From contig JAFWRC010000276.1 in assembly GCA_017508825.1 (NCBI GenBank), positions 1 through 38,995 on the forward strand: a DNA stretch of 38,995 nt, given 5' to 3'. The position numbers and the translations under genes are program-made. The notes below the pieces were generated by a model. The model made no database searches. It saw only the letters and a list, made by a program, of their open reading frames with translations, and was not told the origin of the DNA. The first letter of the stretch is position 1; each line of letters starts with the position of its first letter. The stretch is from Lachnospiraceae bacterium. Its GTDB lineage: Bacteria > Bacillota > Clostridia > Lachnospirales > Lachnospiraceae. Below are positions 1 through 6,747 of the stretch, piece by piece.

Positions 1-200
1 AACCGTTTGGGGTGCTTTATGGAGTGGCTTTAGTATTTCTTAAAGCTGCTTCAAAACAATAGCAATGCACGGCCCGGATGGCCGGGCAAGGGAGCATCGT
101 GGCACGGATGCCGCGTTGCGACCGGTTGCGGAAGTAATGATTACATTAAGGGCAGCTTTTTAGAAATACTTAAGCCACGTAATCTGCACCACAAACGGTT
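1..200. ncRNA. Structured palindromic element, candidate non-coding RNA (5' edge cut by window)
   Basis: The two ends of this stretch pair over about 38 bp. Bases 1-15 pair with 186-200 with one mismatch, and 24-49 pair with 152-178 with two mismatches and a one-base bulge. Inside lies a 7-bp stem (62-68 with 113-119, one G-U pair) closing a hairpin at 72-87 (6 bp, ATGG loop) and one near 94-112. A further 5-bp hairpin is at 135-148. A nested, multi-branched fold of about 200 nt is what a structured RNA would show. By size and its long basal stem it resembles the raiA-motif RNA of Clostridia, but I cannot confirm the class. A MITE-like element with imperfect terminal repeats is the alternative. 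No protein-coding reading fits. The orientation is unknown; the same-strand promoter would lie outside the window. Confidence 0.5.
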
Positions 201-270
201 GTGATGACCACAGACGCATCGATACCCCCGCTGCGCCGGGCGTGATTCCCCGACAAACCAGAATTTGTGC

Positions 271-299
271 TTGACGAAGTATAGGGGCGGGGGTAGAGT
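271..299 (+). promoter_or_regulatory. Promoter of the TrmH-family gene
   Basis: TTGACG at 271-276 and TAGAGT at 294-299 are separated by 17 bp, a good sigma-A arrangement. Transcription would start near 306, about 26 nt before the ATG at 332. This argues against a TTG start at 299, which lies inside the -10 box. Confidence 0.6.
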
Positions 300-331
300 T
301 GAAAAGAACAAGGTACGGGAAAGGGCGATCT

Positions 332-1192
332 ATGAACAGAATAGAGGTAACAGATTTAACATTACCGGAATTATCCATCTATGCCAGCAGCTCGGAAACG
401 CAGCTGCTCCACTATTATGAGCCGGATCTCGGGATCTTTATCGCGGAGAGCCTGCGGGTGATCGGAAGAGCCCTGGATGCAGGGTATGAACCGATGTCGC
501 TGCTGGTGGAACCGGGTGTATTGGAAGAAACGGAAGGAAATGTCTTTTCGAGGATCGGGGAGGTGCCCGTGTATGTGGCGGAAGCGAATGTATTGTCGCA
601 GTTGGCCGGATATAAACTGACCGGTGGAGCCCTGTGTGCCATGCGGCGGAAAGAACTGCCTGCCGTAGAGACAGTGTGTGAGGGTAAAAAAAGGATCGCG
701 GTGCTGGAAGGTGTGACCAATCCGACGAATGTAGGAGCGATCTTCCGCTCGGCGGCAGCGCTGGGCGTGGAAGCGATATTGATGACGCAGGATTGCAGTG
801 ATCCGCTGTACCGGCGGGCGGCCAGAGTGAGTATGGGAACCGTGTTTCAGATTCCGTGGGGATTTTTACCGAAAAAAAAGACCGAAAATCCGGCGGAAGA
901 TTCCAAACGCAAGCCCGAAGAATATGCGGTAAATGTGGAATTATTGAAAGAACTGGGTTATACGACAGTTGCCATGGCTTTGACGGACCGATCCGTCAGT
1001 ATCGCGGATGAGCATCTGCAACAGGCGGAGAAACTGGCAATCTTGCTGGGAAATGAAAACTTCGGCCTGAGGGAGGAGACAATCGCCCGTTGTGACTATA
1101 CGGCGAAGATCCCCATGCAGCATGGCGTGGATTCGCTGAATGTGGCGGCCGCCAGTGCCGTGGCGTTTTGGGAACTGTGTGGCAGGAGATAA
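332..1192 (+). CDS. TrmH/SpoU-family RNA 2'-O-methyltransferase
   Basis: Predicted SAM-dependent methyltransferase of the SPOUT class that would 2'-O-methylate a ribose in rRNA or tRNA in the cytoplasm. The three family motifs are visible: motif 1 with the NPTNVGAIFR run at residues 130-139, motif 2 (LLGNENFGL) from about 238, and motif 3 (SLNVAAASA) near 268. These form the deep-trefoil-knot SAM site. The first ~120 residues would be the substrate-binding part found in rRNA-type members. The length of 286 residues is normal. ATG 332 was chosen because AAAGGG lies a few bases upstream and the longer frame would start inside the promoter. The gene ends at a bidirectional terminator facing the NYN gene. 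The exact target nucleotide cannot be deduced. Confidence 0.9.
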   Translation: MNRIEVTDLTLPELSIYASSSETQLLHYYEPDLGIFIAESLRVIGRALDAGYEPMSLLVEPGVLEETEGNVFSRIGEVPVYVAEANVLSQLAGYKLTGGALCAMRRKELPAVETVCEGKKRIAVLEGVTNPTNVGAIFRSAAALGVEAILMTQDCSDPLYRRAARVSMGTVFQIPWGFLPKKKTENPAEDSKRKPEEYAVNVELLKELGYTTVAMALTDRSVSIADEHLQQAEKLAILLGNENFGLREETIARCDYTAKIPMQHGVDSLNVAAASAVAFWELCGRR

Positions 1193-1196
1193 CAAA

Positions 1197-1225
1197 ATCC
1201 CGGAGATCAACTCTCCGGGATGATT
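1197..1225. terminator. Bidirectional rho-independent terminator
   Basis: A perfect 10-bp stem (1197-1206 with 1212-1221, 5-nt loop) sits between two convergent genes. T-rich sequence follows on the + strand and an A-rich run precedes it, so it can serve both strands. Confidence 0.8.
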
Positions 1226-1229
1226 TGTT

Positions 1230-2204
1230 TTACGGATTTACAAAATGATCCTTCAGCATCACGCTGTTCTGGTCGGCATCGATCTCAAAGGAGGAAGTAT
1301 CGAAGCTCTGCAGGAACGAGGAAAACTTGCTGTAGCCGAATTTCTTGGAGGAGAAGTTTGCATTCCATTGTTTCAGTTCTTCGTTGATCACGGCCATATT
1401 GTTGCAGACGTTGCCGTGGCGGATCAGGATTGCGATGATCTCGTTTTCCACATCTTTTTTATCGATATCGGCATTCTGGATGCTGATGACCGTGGAGCTG
1501 TTCTTGTGCTGCAGGACCAGATTGGGCATCTTGTCTTCTAAGAAGGTGGACAGCTTGGTACAGCCGTAGTTACGCACATCGAAATCGGGGTACTTGTTCA
1601 TCAGGCGGGAACCGATCTCACCGATATAGGTATCCTTGCCGCGGTTCGAGTTTTCATCGATGATCTTGTAGATGGAACTCTTGATCTCCTTGATCGGCGT
1701 CAGGGCATATTCTTTTTTCTTGTTCTTTCCGGTATTCTTCTGTGTCGGTTCATCATCGGAAGTATCGTCGCTTCCGGAGATGACCTCCAGCAGTTTAAAG
1801 GAATTGCAGGCGCTACGGAAAGCGGAAGGCGTCTTGGCTTCGCCGACACCGACCACGAATTTGCCGGCTTCACGCAGTCTGGCTGCCAGACGGGTAAAAT
1901 CGCTGTCACTGGTGCACAGATAAAAACCGTCCACGTTGCCGGTGTAGAGGATGTCCATGGCATCGATGATCATAGCGGAATCGGTGGCGTTCTTGCCGGT
2001 GGTATAACTGTACTGCTGCACCGGCATGACGGAGTGCTCCAGCATCACTTTTTTCCAGCCCTGTCTGGCCAGACTGGTCCAGTCGGTATAAACTCGTTTA
2101 TAGGTTGCCACGCCGTTATCCGCCACCTCGTCCAGGATGGCTTTTAAGTATTTCGGTGCGACGTTATCGCCGTCGATCAATACGGCAAATTTCATTTCAT
2201 TCAT
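1230..2204 (-). CDS. NYN domain protein with two OST-HTH (LOTUS) domains
   Basis: The N-terminal NYN/PIN-like nuclease domain (about residues 1-142, LabA/DUF88 type) keeps the acidic residues expected for metal binding: D11 and D13 in LIDGDN, D75, and D100/D102 in the TSDSDF segment. A charged linker (about 143-165) follows, then two copies of an OST-HTH/LOTUS-like domain (about 167-245 and 250-318), each with the YxKxSxFL-like core. The LOTUS fold binds RNA in several families, so an RNA-directed nuclease is the natural inference; no substrate is known for this bacterial architecture. The ATG at 2204 has GGGAG 7 nt upstream. It is transcribed divergently from the acyltransferase and convergently to the TrmH gene. 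It is a single-gene unit with its own promoter and terminator. Confidence 0.85.
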   Translation of the reverse strand: MNEMKFAVLIDGDNVAPKYLKAILDEVADNGVATYKRVYTDWTSLARQGWKKVMLEHSVMPVQQYSYTTGKNATDSAMIIDAMDILYTGNVDGFYLCTSDSDFTRLAARLREAGKFVVGVGEAKTPSAFRSACNSFKLLEVISGSDDTSDDEPTQKNTGKNKKKEYALTPIKEIKSSIYKIIDENSNRGKDTYIGEIGSRLMNKYPDFDVRNYGCTKLSTFLEDKMPNLVLQHKNSSTVISIQNADIDKKDVENEIIAILIRHGNVCNNMAVINEELKQWNANFSSKKFGYSKFSSFLQSFDTSSFEIDADQNSVMLKDHFVNP

Positions 2205-2238
2205 AGGATGCTCCCTTATAATAATGATTCTCTGCTAC

Positions 2239-2268
2239 AGTATAATATAGATTTCGGGGATATGGCAA
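2239..2268 (-). promoter_or_regulatory. Promoter of the NYN/OST-HTH gene
   Basis: Read on the minus strand, TTGCCA (2263-2268) and TATACT (2239-2244) are 18 bp apart. Transcription would start near 2232, about 28 nt before the ATG. Confidence 0.5.
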
Positions 2269-2273
2269 GGGAC

Positions 2274-2302
2274 TTTTCAGATGCGTGTTATTTTGCTACA
2301 AT
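2274..2302 (+). promoter_or_regulatory. Extended -10 promoter abutting the acyltransferase start codon
   Basis: TTTTCA (2274-2279), a 17-bp spacer and TACAAT (2297-2302) with an upstream TGC (extended -10). The -10 box ends 7 nt before the ATG at 2310, so the mRNA probably begins at or next to the start codon. Confidence 0.5.
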
Positions 2303-2309
2303 ACCCTTT

Positions 2310-3398
2310 ATGAGAGTAAGATCATTTGATAATCTGAGAATCTTTGCCTGCATTCTGGTGGTGCTGGTACATGTGTCGGCCCAGGGGATCAGCGCATCAG
2401 CGGTGGACAGTGTTGCGTTTGCGTTTTGCCAGTGCTGTAATATCCTGGCATTCTCCGGTGTGAGCATCTTTGTGATGATGAGCGGCGCGCTGGCGCTGCG
2501 TCCGGGGAAGGAATCATCTGTCCGGGATGTGGTGGTAAAGCGTTTTTTGTATTTTCTGGGCCTGTATTTTTTATGGAAGGGGATCTACCTGTTCTTTGAT
2601 CTGCTGCGGGCAGGGCAGGGAGTATCCGGCAGCGGTATAAAACAGCTGGTGCTGGATCTGATCGGTGGGCGCGGTTTCTATCATCTCTGGTATCTGCCGA
2701 TGATCGCGTTTCTGTCACTCCTGGTGCCTCTGATCCGGCAGGGGGTACAGAAGAAGGAAGTGTGTCTGTTATATCTGGTGCCCTTTGCGGTATTGGCGCT
2801 CCTGTTCCCGACGCTCTTTTATTTTGAGTTTCCCTTTAAGTATCTGCTGATGGATTTTCTCGGGCAGTTCGAAACGGAGTACTTTCTGGGATATCTGGGA
2901 TATTTCATTCTCGGGCATTTTCTGTATCAATGGAAAGAGGATCAGACAAACGGAAAGAGGACCGCTTTGGTGATCGCGGGAGTTGTGGCGCTGGTTTTCG
3001 GATGTGTATTCGGCGTGCTTCGCAGCCGTGCGGACGGCGTGTTCTTTGACGGTTATTCGTCGCCGCTGAGTTTCACCAATCTGCTGACCAGCAGCACCAT
3101 ATACGTTCTTTTTATAAACCCAAAAGACCAGAGTGGCAAAGCGGGGAAAGCTGTCAAGGACCGTCCCCCGGTCCAAAATGAGCCGGAGAACCGTCCCCTG
3201 GTCCAAAATGTGGCGGGGCTGACGCTGGGGATCTACCTGATCCACCCGATGGTGATCGAGCTCCTGAAGGATTGCGGGGTGTTTCGGATTGGGGATATTG
3301 CGGTGCTGAGCGTTCTTTTGTATGTTGCGATCGTAACAGTGCTTTCTGCAGCGCTTGTGTTTTTGTTCGGGAAGGTTCTGTTGATGATAAAGAGATAA
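2310..3398 (+). CDS. Membrane acyltransferase, acyltransferase-3 family
   Basis: A polytopic membrane protein of 362 residues with about ten hydrophobic segments. It starts with the family hallmark (R-x-F-D-N-L-R followed by a TM helix ending in VHVSA, supplying the conserved histidine) and ends with the LGIYLIHPMVIE helix typical of OafA/WecH-like O-acyltransferases. These move acyl groups onto envelope glycans or lipids; the acceptor here is unknown. ATG 2310 fits the family N-terminus. An in-frame ATG at 2262 would add 16 residues with no family match and only a weak ribosome site. Oddity: a 30-bp-period repeat (3160-3210) encodes two copies of an RP-P/L-VQN peptide in a loop before the last helices; the same DNA motif recurs between genes near 25983. 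The lipoprotein gene follows after 30 nt. Confidence 0.85.
   Translation: MRVRSFDNLRIFACILVVLVHVSAQGISASAVDSVAFAFCQCCNILAFSGVSIFVMMSGALALRPGKESSVRDVVVKRFLYFLGLYFLWKGIYLFFDLLRAGQGVSGSGIKQLVLDLIGGRGFYHLWYLPMIAFLSLLVPLIRQGVQKKEVCLLYLVPFAVLALLFPTLFYFEFPFKYLLMDFLGQFETEYFLGYLGYFILGHFLYQWKEDQTNGKRTALVIAGVVALVFGCVFGVLRSRADGVFFDGYSSPLSFTNLLTSSTIYVLFINPKDQSGKAGKAVKDRPPVQNEPENRPLVQNVAGLTLGIYLIHPMVIELLKDCGVFRIGDIAVLSVLLYVAIVTVLSAALVFLFGKVLLMIKR
3160..3210 (+). repeat. Dispersed GAACCGTCCCC-type repeat, in frame inside a gene
   Basis: Two 21-bp copies (3160-3180 and 3190-3210) differ at one base and are spaced 30 bp apart, so the reading frame stays open. The 20-bp stretch at 3179-3198 is identical to 25983-26002 in an intergenic palindrome. 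Confidence 0.75.
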
Positions 3399-3428
3399 AT
3401 AAAGTTTTGTTTTGAGGGAGAGAAAACT

Positions 3429-4151
3429 ATGAAAAGAAAAGTGTTTGCGCTGATCACGGGAACGGTGTTATCCGTTTGCGCGGTGGCCGGATGCGGCGTC
3501 TCGGACAATGAGCTGGTAAATAATATTGGGGAGCTTATAGAAGAGATTGCCCCAAATGAGAATAGTACGGATAATAACGGCAATGCATCGGGACCGGCAC
3601 CCGGAGTGCTTCATCTTCATGATGAGAATAATGAAGCGTTTTGTATTGATATTCCGGCGGACTGGATCAGTCCGGATCAGACAGAAGAAAACGGAAAAAC
3701 GGTTACCTGGCTCACTTCGGGCAGCGATCCGTCCGGCGAGAATGGTTATGTTTTAGTTTCTTTTGGCAGGAGCAGTGATCCTGACATAGAAGGATATGTG
3801 GAACGATGGAAGGATCGTAATCTGGAAGCGCATCCGGACGGTATTTTTGCGGAAGGGACCACGGAAGCAAACGGATATCTGTACCTTTCGTTTACCTATA
3901 TAACCGAGGATGATCGTCTGCTTACGGACTACCGCATCCTGGACGGAAATGCCGAATTAAGGATCCGGCAGTATACGGATCCGGAGAATGAGGAACAGAC
4001 AGAGGAGATCACGGATCCGGAGAATGAGGAACAGGCAGAGGAGATCACGGATCAGGAGAATGAGATACAGACAACGGAAATCACGGATGCAGTCATGATG
4101 ATGGTGAACTCCGCTGTTATCTATCAGCCTGCGGAAGAGAAAGAAGAATAA
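3429..4151 (+). CDS. Lipoprotein with C-terminal 12-residue repeats
   Basis: The protein has 240 residues. A type-II signal peptide ends in the lipobox VAGC, with the lipidated cysteine at residue 22, so it should be anchored on the outer face of the membrane. A Ser/Asn-rich linker (about 25-60) leads to a small globular region (about 61-180) containing DIPADWI, which resembles the start of PsbP/DUF1795-like surface domains; that match is only suggestive. Near the C-terminus three 12-residue acidic repeats (TDPENEEQxEEI) come from 36-bp tandem DNA repeats. GAGGGAGAG lies upstream of the ATG, which is 30 nt after the acyltransferase stop, so the two may be co-transcribed. Function unknown. Confidence 0.8.
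   Translation: MKRKVFALITGTVLSVCAVAGCGVSDNELVNNIGELIEEIAPNENSTDNNGNASGPAPGVLHLHDENNEAFCIDIPADWISPDQTEENGKTVTWLTSGSDPSGENGYVLVSFGRSSDPDIEGYVERWKDRNLEAHPDGIFAEGTTEANGYLYLSFTYITEDDRLLTDYRILDGNAELRIRQYTDPENEEQTEEITDPENEEQAEEITDQENEIQTTEITDAVMMMVNSAVIYQPAEEKEE
3975..4082 (+). repeat. Three 36-bp tandem repeats inside the lipoprotein gene
   Basis: Units 3975-4010, 4011-4046 and 4047-4082. The first two differ at a single base and the third is diverged. The length is a multiple of three, so copy-number change would keep the frame. Confidence 0.9.
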
Positions 4152-4235
4152 AATAGCGCGTCTCCATAAAAAAAGCATTCCATCTTCGTATCGGAATTAT
4201 AGGGATGTTATAAATCCGGAAAGGAAGAGTTGCTT

Positions 4236-4751
4236 ATGAATGCTTATGCGGGGCAGGTACAATTGAGACCGGCAAATGATTCGGAACATATGGAGATCGA
4301 GAAACAGCTGATGGGGTATGCAAAAATACTTGCAGTCACGATGGTGTGTATATTCATTATCTTTGTAGTAGCGGTCGGACTTGACTTGGCAGATATGCTG
4401 GAAAATGGGTGCGGGGCAATGAGAGTCATCTTCGTTGCTATAGAATTAATTTTTTTGATGGTGACCTGTGACTGTCTTTTGAAAGATGGATTGGAACCGC
4501 TCTTCCGGATTCCGAAGCGGCAGTATCTGGTGGTGGATTGTATTGTTATGGAAAAAGAAAAAAGGTCAGGCTCCAGGGGCTCCAGTTATTATGCGATGGT
4601 TTCTTTTGCCGATGGAACAAGCAGAAAGGTAAAAGTCAATACCATTCAGATCTATGAAAATGCCCGGATCGGCTGTCACGCAGTGGTCATCTGGATTTTG
4701 GATGGCAAGGGGAATCCGAGAAAACAGCCGTATAGCCTGAGTTTGGTATAG
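4236..4751 (+). CDS. Small membrane protein, unknown family
   Basis: I do not recognise this 171-residue protein. Two adjacent hydrophobic segments (about residues 30-50 and 62-82) form a hairpin, leaving a basic C-terminal region of about 85 residues rich in beta-type sequence (QYLVVDCIVMEKEK, then SSYYAMVSFADG). This pattern resembles DUF3592/DUF7489-like proteins, where a TM pair is joined to a small beta domain, but the match is only an impression. The ATG at 4236 has GGAAGAG six bases upstream and is preferred over an in-frame TTG at 4230. It ends at the terminator shared with the diguanylate cyclase gene. No function can be assigned. Confidence 0.65.
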   Translation: MNAYAGQVQLRPANDSEHMEIEKQLMGYAKILAVTMVCIFIIFVVAVGLDLADMLENGCGAMRVIFVAIELIFLMVTCDCLLKDGLEPLFRIPKRQYLVVDCIVMEKEKRSGSRGSSYYAMVSFADGTSRKVKVNTIQIYENARIGCHAVVIWILDGKGNPRKQPYSLSLV

Positions 4752-4759
4752 ATCAATGA

Positions 4760-4795
4760 AAAAACCACGAGGTCCGTCCCCGTGGTTTTTTAGTG
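4760..4795. terminator. Bidirectional terminator overlapping a stop codon
   Basis: A perfect 10-bp stem (4760-4769 with 4781-4790) has an 11-nt loop and a T tract on the + strand and an A tract before it. The stop codon of the minus-strand cyclase (4790-4792) overlaps the stem edge. The loop holds GGTCCGTCC, reminiscent of the repeat at 3160 and 25952. Confidence 0.85.
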
Positions 4796-5968
4796 GTTTG
4801 CTTCTGCGGTTTCACGCTGTTTTACGCGTTCTTTATCTTGGTACATCTTTTCGTCGGCCCGTTTGAGGGATCTGGCAAAAGCATCCGGTTCCGCTTTCTG
4901 CACTTCGTCATAGCCGATACCTACGGAAAGAATATAGGGTTTATTCTGATCCAGGCATTGCTCGCGGACTTTTGTGCGTATCCTGGTGAGCAGTTCGTTC
5001 AGATCCTCTTCGTTTGCGGGATGAACGATCAGGATGAATTCATCTCCGCCATAGCGTCCTAAAAAGATGGGATAGCTGCATTTCCGGATCACATTGGTAA
5101 GCGTGCGGGAAAGAATGACCAGAGCCTTGTCGCCTTCCGCATGTCCATAGGTATCATTGATCTTTTTGAAATCGTTGATATCCATCATAATGATAAATGT
5201 ACGGTGACCTTCCATCCACAGATTGCTCTCCTGGGATGCATAGCGCACCAGCTGTCCGCGGTTGTTCAGTTTGGTCAGTGGATCCGTAGAGACCTGGGCC
5301 TCGATGGACTGGATAAAAAAGGCGAGCATCAGGAGGGTGCTGGCAAAGCAGAAGATCGGAAGCGCCGGCATCAGGATCATCTGCAGCAGACCGCCGATCA
5401 CGGTGATGACCGGAATGAAGCCGACATACAGATGGCGTTTTTTCTCAAGAAGACTGTCTTCCTGCCGGCTCTTTCGGACGGCATAGATGATCATCACGAT
5501 GAGATAGAGATAAGGAACCACGACAAGAAAGACGTCAAACATGCCTGTGGTCTTCATGTTCTCATCGATGAGCAGCCCGGGCGAAACCAGATAGGTGGCC
5601 ACCAAAGCCACGATGGATACAGCAAAAGGAAGGATCAGAGCGGCTTCTACCTTTTTGTCATTTCGGTTCGGGATCTGTTCAAAGGCCATCACATAGCGGA
5701 GCCAGTTATAAGTAATGGCGGTCATGAGTACAAAATTGGAAAAATCCGTAGCGAGTACGGTATAGGGATTTCTGGGAAAAACACCGGAATCTACACCGGA
5801 CCAGATGGCATCGGAGATAAAATACAGCATAAAAGAAGCCAGAGCGCGGTCGTATTTCAGCTGCTTCTCCTGGCGGTCGACACTCAGGCGGTCACGTGTG
5901 AGCATGATCCCGAAGATGACGGCGCTGACCATATTTATAGATGCATAATAGATAAAGTACTCTGACAT
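4790..5968 (-). CDS. Membrane diguanylate cyclase (GGDEF domain)
   Basis: It makes c-di-GMP from two GTP. From the start at 5968 the protein has 392 residues: an N-terminal region of six to seven TM helices (to about residue 225), then a GGDEF domain with DPLTKLNNR at its start and an intact RYGGDEF active site (GGDEF at residues 307-311). The allosteric RxxD inhibitory site is absent, so product inhibition through that site is not expected. Two other in-frame ATGs exist upstream (5995 and 6046). A TATAAT box at 6005-6010 (minus strand) places transcription start near 5998, which excludes 6046. Only 5968 has a Shine-Dalgarno (TGAGG). The sensory input of the membrane part is unknown. Confidence 0.9.
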   Translation of the reverse strand: MSEYFIYYASINMVSAVIFGIMLTRDRLSVDRQEKQLKYDRALASFMLYFISDAIWSGVDSGVFPRNPYTVLATDFSNFVLMTAITYNWLRYVMAFEQIPNRNDKKVEAALILPFAVSIVALVATYLVSPGLLIDENMKTTGMFDVFLVVVPYLYLIVMIIYAVRKSRQEDSLLEKKRHLYVGFIPVITVIGGLLQMILMPALPIFCFASTLLMLAFFIQSIEAQVSTDPLTKLNNRGQLVRYASQESNLWMEGHRTFIIMMDINDFKKINDTYGHAEGDKALVILSRTLTNVIRKCSYPIFLGRYGGDEFILIVHPANEEDLNELLTRIRTKVREQCLDQNKPYILSVGIGYDEVQKAEPDAFARSLKRADEKMYQDKERVKQRETAEANH

Positions 5969-6004
5969 CTCACAGATCCTCAGTGTATATGACATCCTAT
6001 CCGT

Positions 6005-6010
6005 ATTATA
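6005..6010 (-). promoter_or_regulatory. -10 box of the diguanylate cyclase gene
   Basis: A perfect TATAAT on the minus strand, 36 nt before the chosen ATG. No good -35 is seen, so an activator or an alternative upstream contact may be needed. Confidence 0.45.
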
Positions 6011-6095
6011 CAAGTTTATTCTACGAAAGATAGGGGGAAAATGCAAGCAAATCTGTGACCCGGAATAGTATGGGAACGAATGCCGGCGGTCCGTA

Positions 6096-6124
6096 TTGCA
6101 TTTGCAGAGGAAAAAATATAAAAT
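6096..6124 (+). promoter_or_regulatory. Promoter of the 4-TM protein gene
   Basis: TTGCAT (6096-6101), a 17-bp spacer and TAAAAT (6119-6124). The gene start is 30 nt downstream with a TAGGAGG ribosome site. Confidence 0.6.
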
Positions 6125-6153
6125 AGCAATGAAAAAATGGTTAGGAGGAAACT

Positions 6154-6666
6154 ATGAGTAAAAACAGTTATCTTACTCCCTTATATGTTGCAGTAGTTCT
6201 GAAGGCGCTGGTCATGATCATCACCTGGGGATGGATCGCATTTCCCTCTGCAGCGGAACCGCTGATGGGAGGGCATTTTACCAATTTGTCAGGCAGGATC
6301 ATCCCGCCGGTCGGGATTGGGAGCATTCTGGAGCTGTTGATCTACGCGACATTTCTGGGTATCGTGCTGAAATACCGGGGAGAGCGGAGACGGCTGATTT
6401 CCGGTATCTTTATCGCGCTGCTTATCTGTTATGGGCTGGGCAGCAATCTGTTTTCTATGATTTGGACACCACTGGTAGCGAGAAGGCGGGGAGCGGATTA
6501 TTTGGGGGCATTGAGTGTTTTGAGTTCTGTTATTTCATATAGTACGATCCTATTCCAGGCGATAGCAGTGCCTCTGTTTTATGTTTCCGTAGGGCGGTAT
6601 GGTATGTCGTATCACCTGGAGGAGGAAGAGATCCCGGCACCGCAGTATCAGAACTATCAGCCGTAG
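6154..6666 (+). CDS. Four-TM membrane protein, unknown
   Basis: A 170-residue protein with four hydrophobic segments (about 10-30, 52-72, 82-102 and 118-145), a short basic loop (KYRGERRR) between the second and third, and an acidic, Pro/Gln/Tyr-rich tail. I do not recognise the family. The start is firm: GGAGG lies 6 nt before ATG 6154 and a promoter sits just upstream. It stands alone between two minus-strand genes and shares its downstream terminator with the SulP gene. No function can be inferred from its neighbours. Confidence 0.75.
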   Translation: MSKNSYLTPLYVAVVLKALVMIITWGWIAFPSAAEPLMGGHFTNLSGRIIPPVGIGSILELLIYATFLGIVLKYRGERRRLISGIFIALLICYGLGSNLFSMIWTPLVARRRGADYLGALSVLSSVISYSTILFQAIAVPLFYVSVGRYGMSYHLEEEEIPAPQYQNYQP

Positions 6667-6713
6667 GAGCGGAAATAAAGACAGAAGAAGGATATGATCG
6701 AAAGTATAACAGG

Positions 6714-6747
6714 AGCAGGTAAAGTGAAGATCACTTTACCTGCTTTT
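6714..6747. terminator. Strong bidirectional terminator, 14-bp stem
   Basis: Bases 6714-6727 pair perfectly with 6731-6744 around a 3-nt loop. The stop codon of the minus-strand SulP gene (6731-6733) lies inside the stem, so the last codons of that gene form half of the hairpin. Confidence 0.85.

Noticed and set aside
5141-5965. Open frame of about 270 codons on the plus strand
   Set aside because: Antisense to the diguanylate cyclase, whose motifs are intact.
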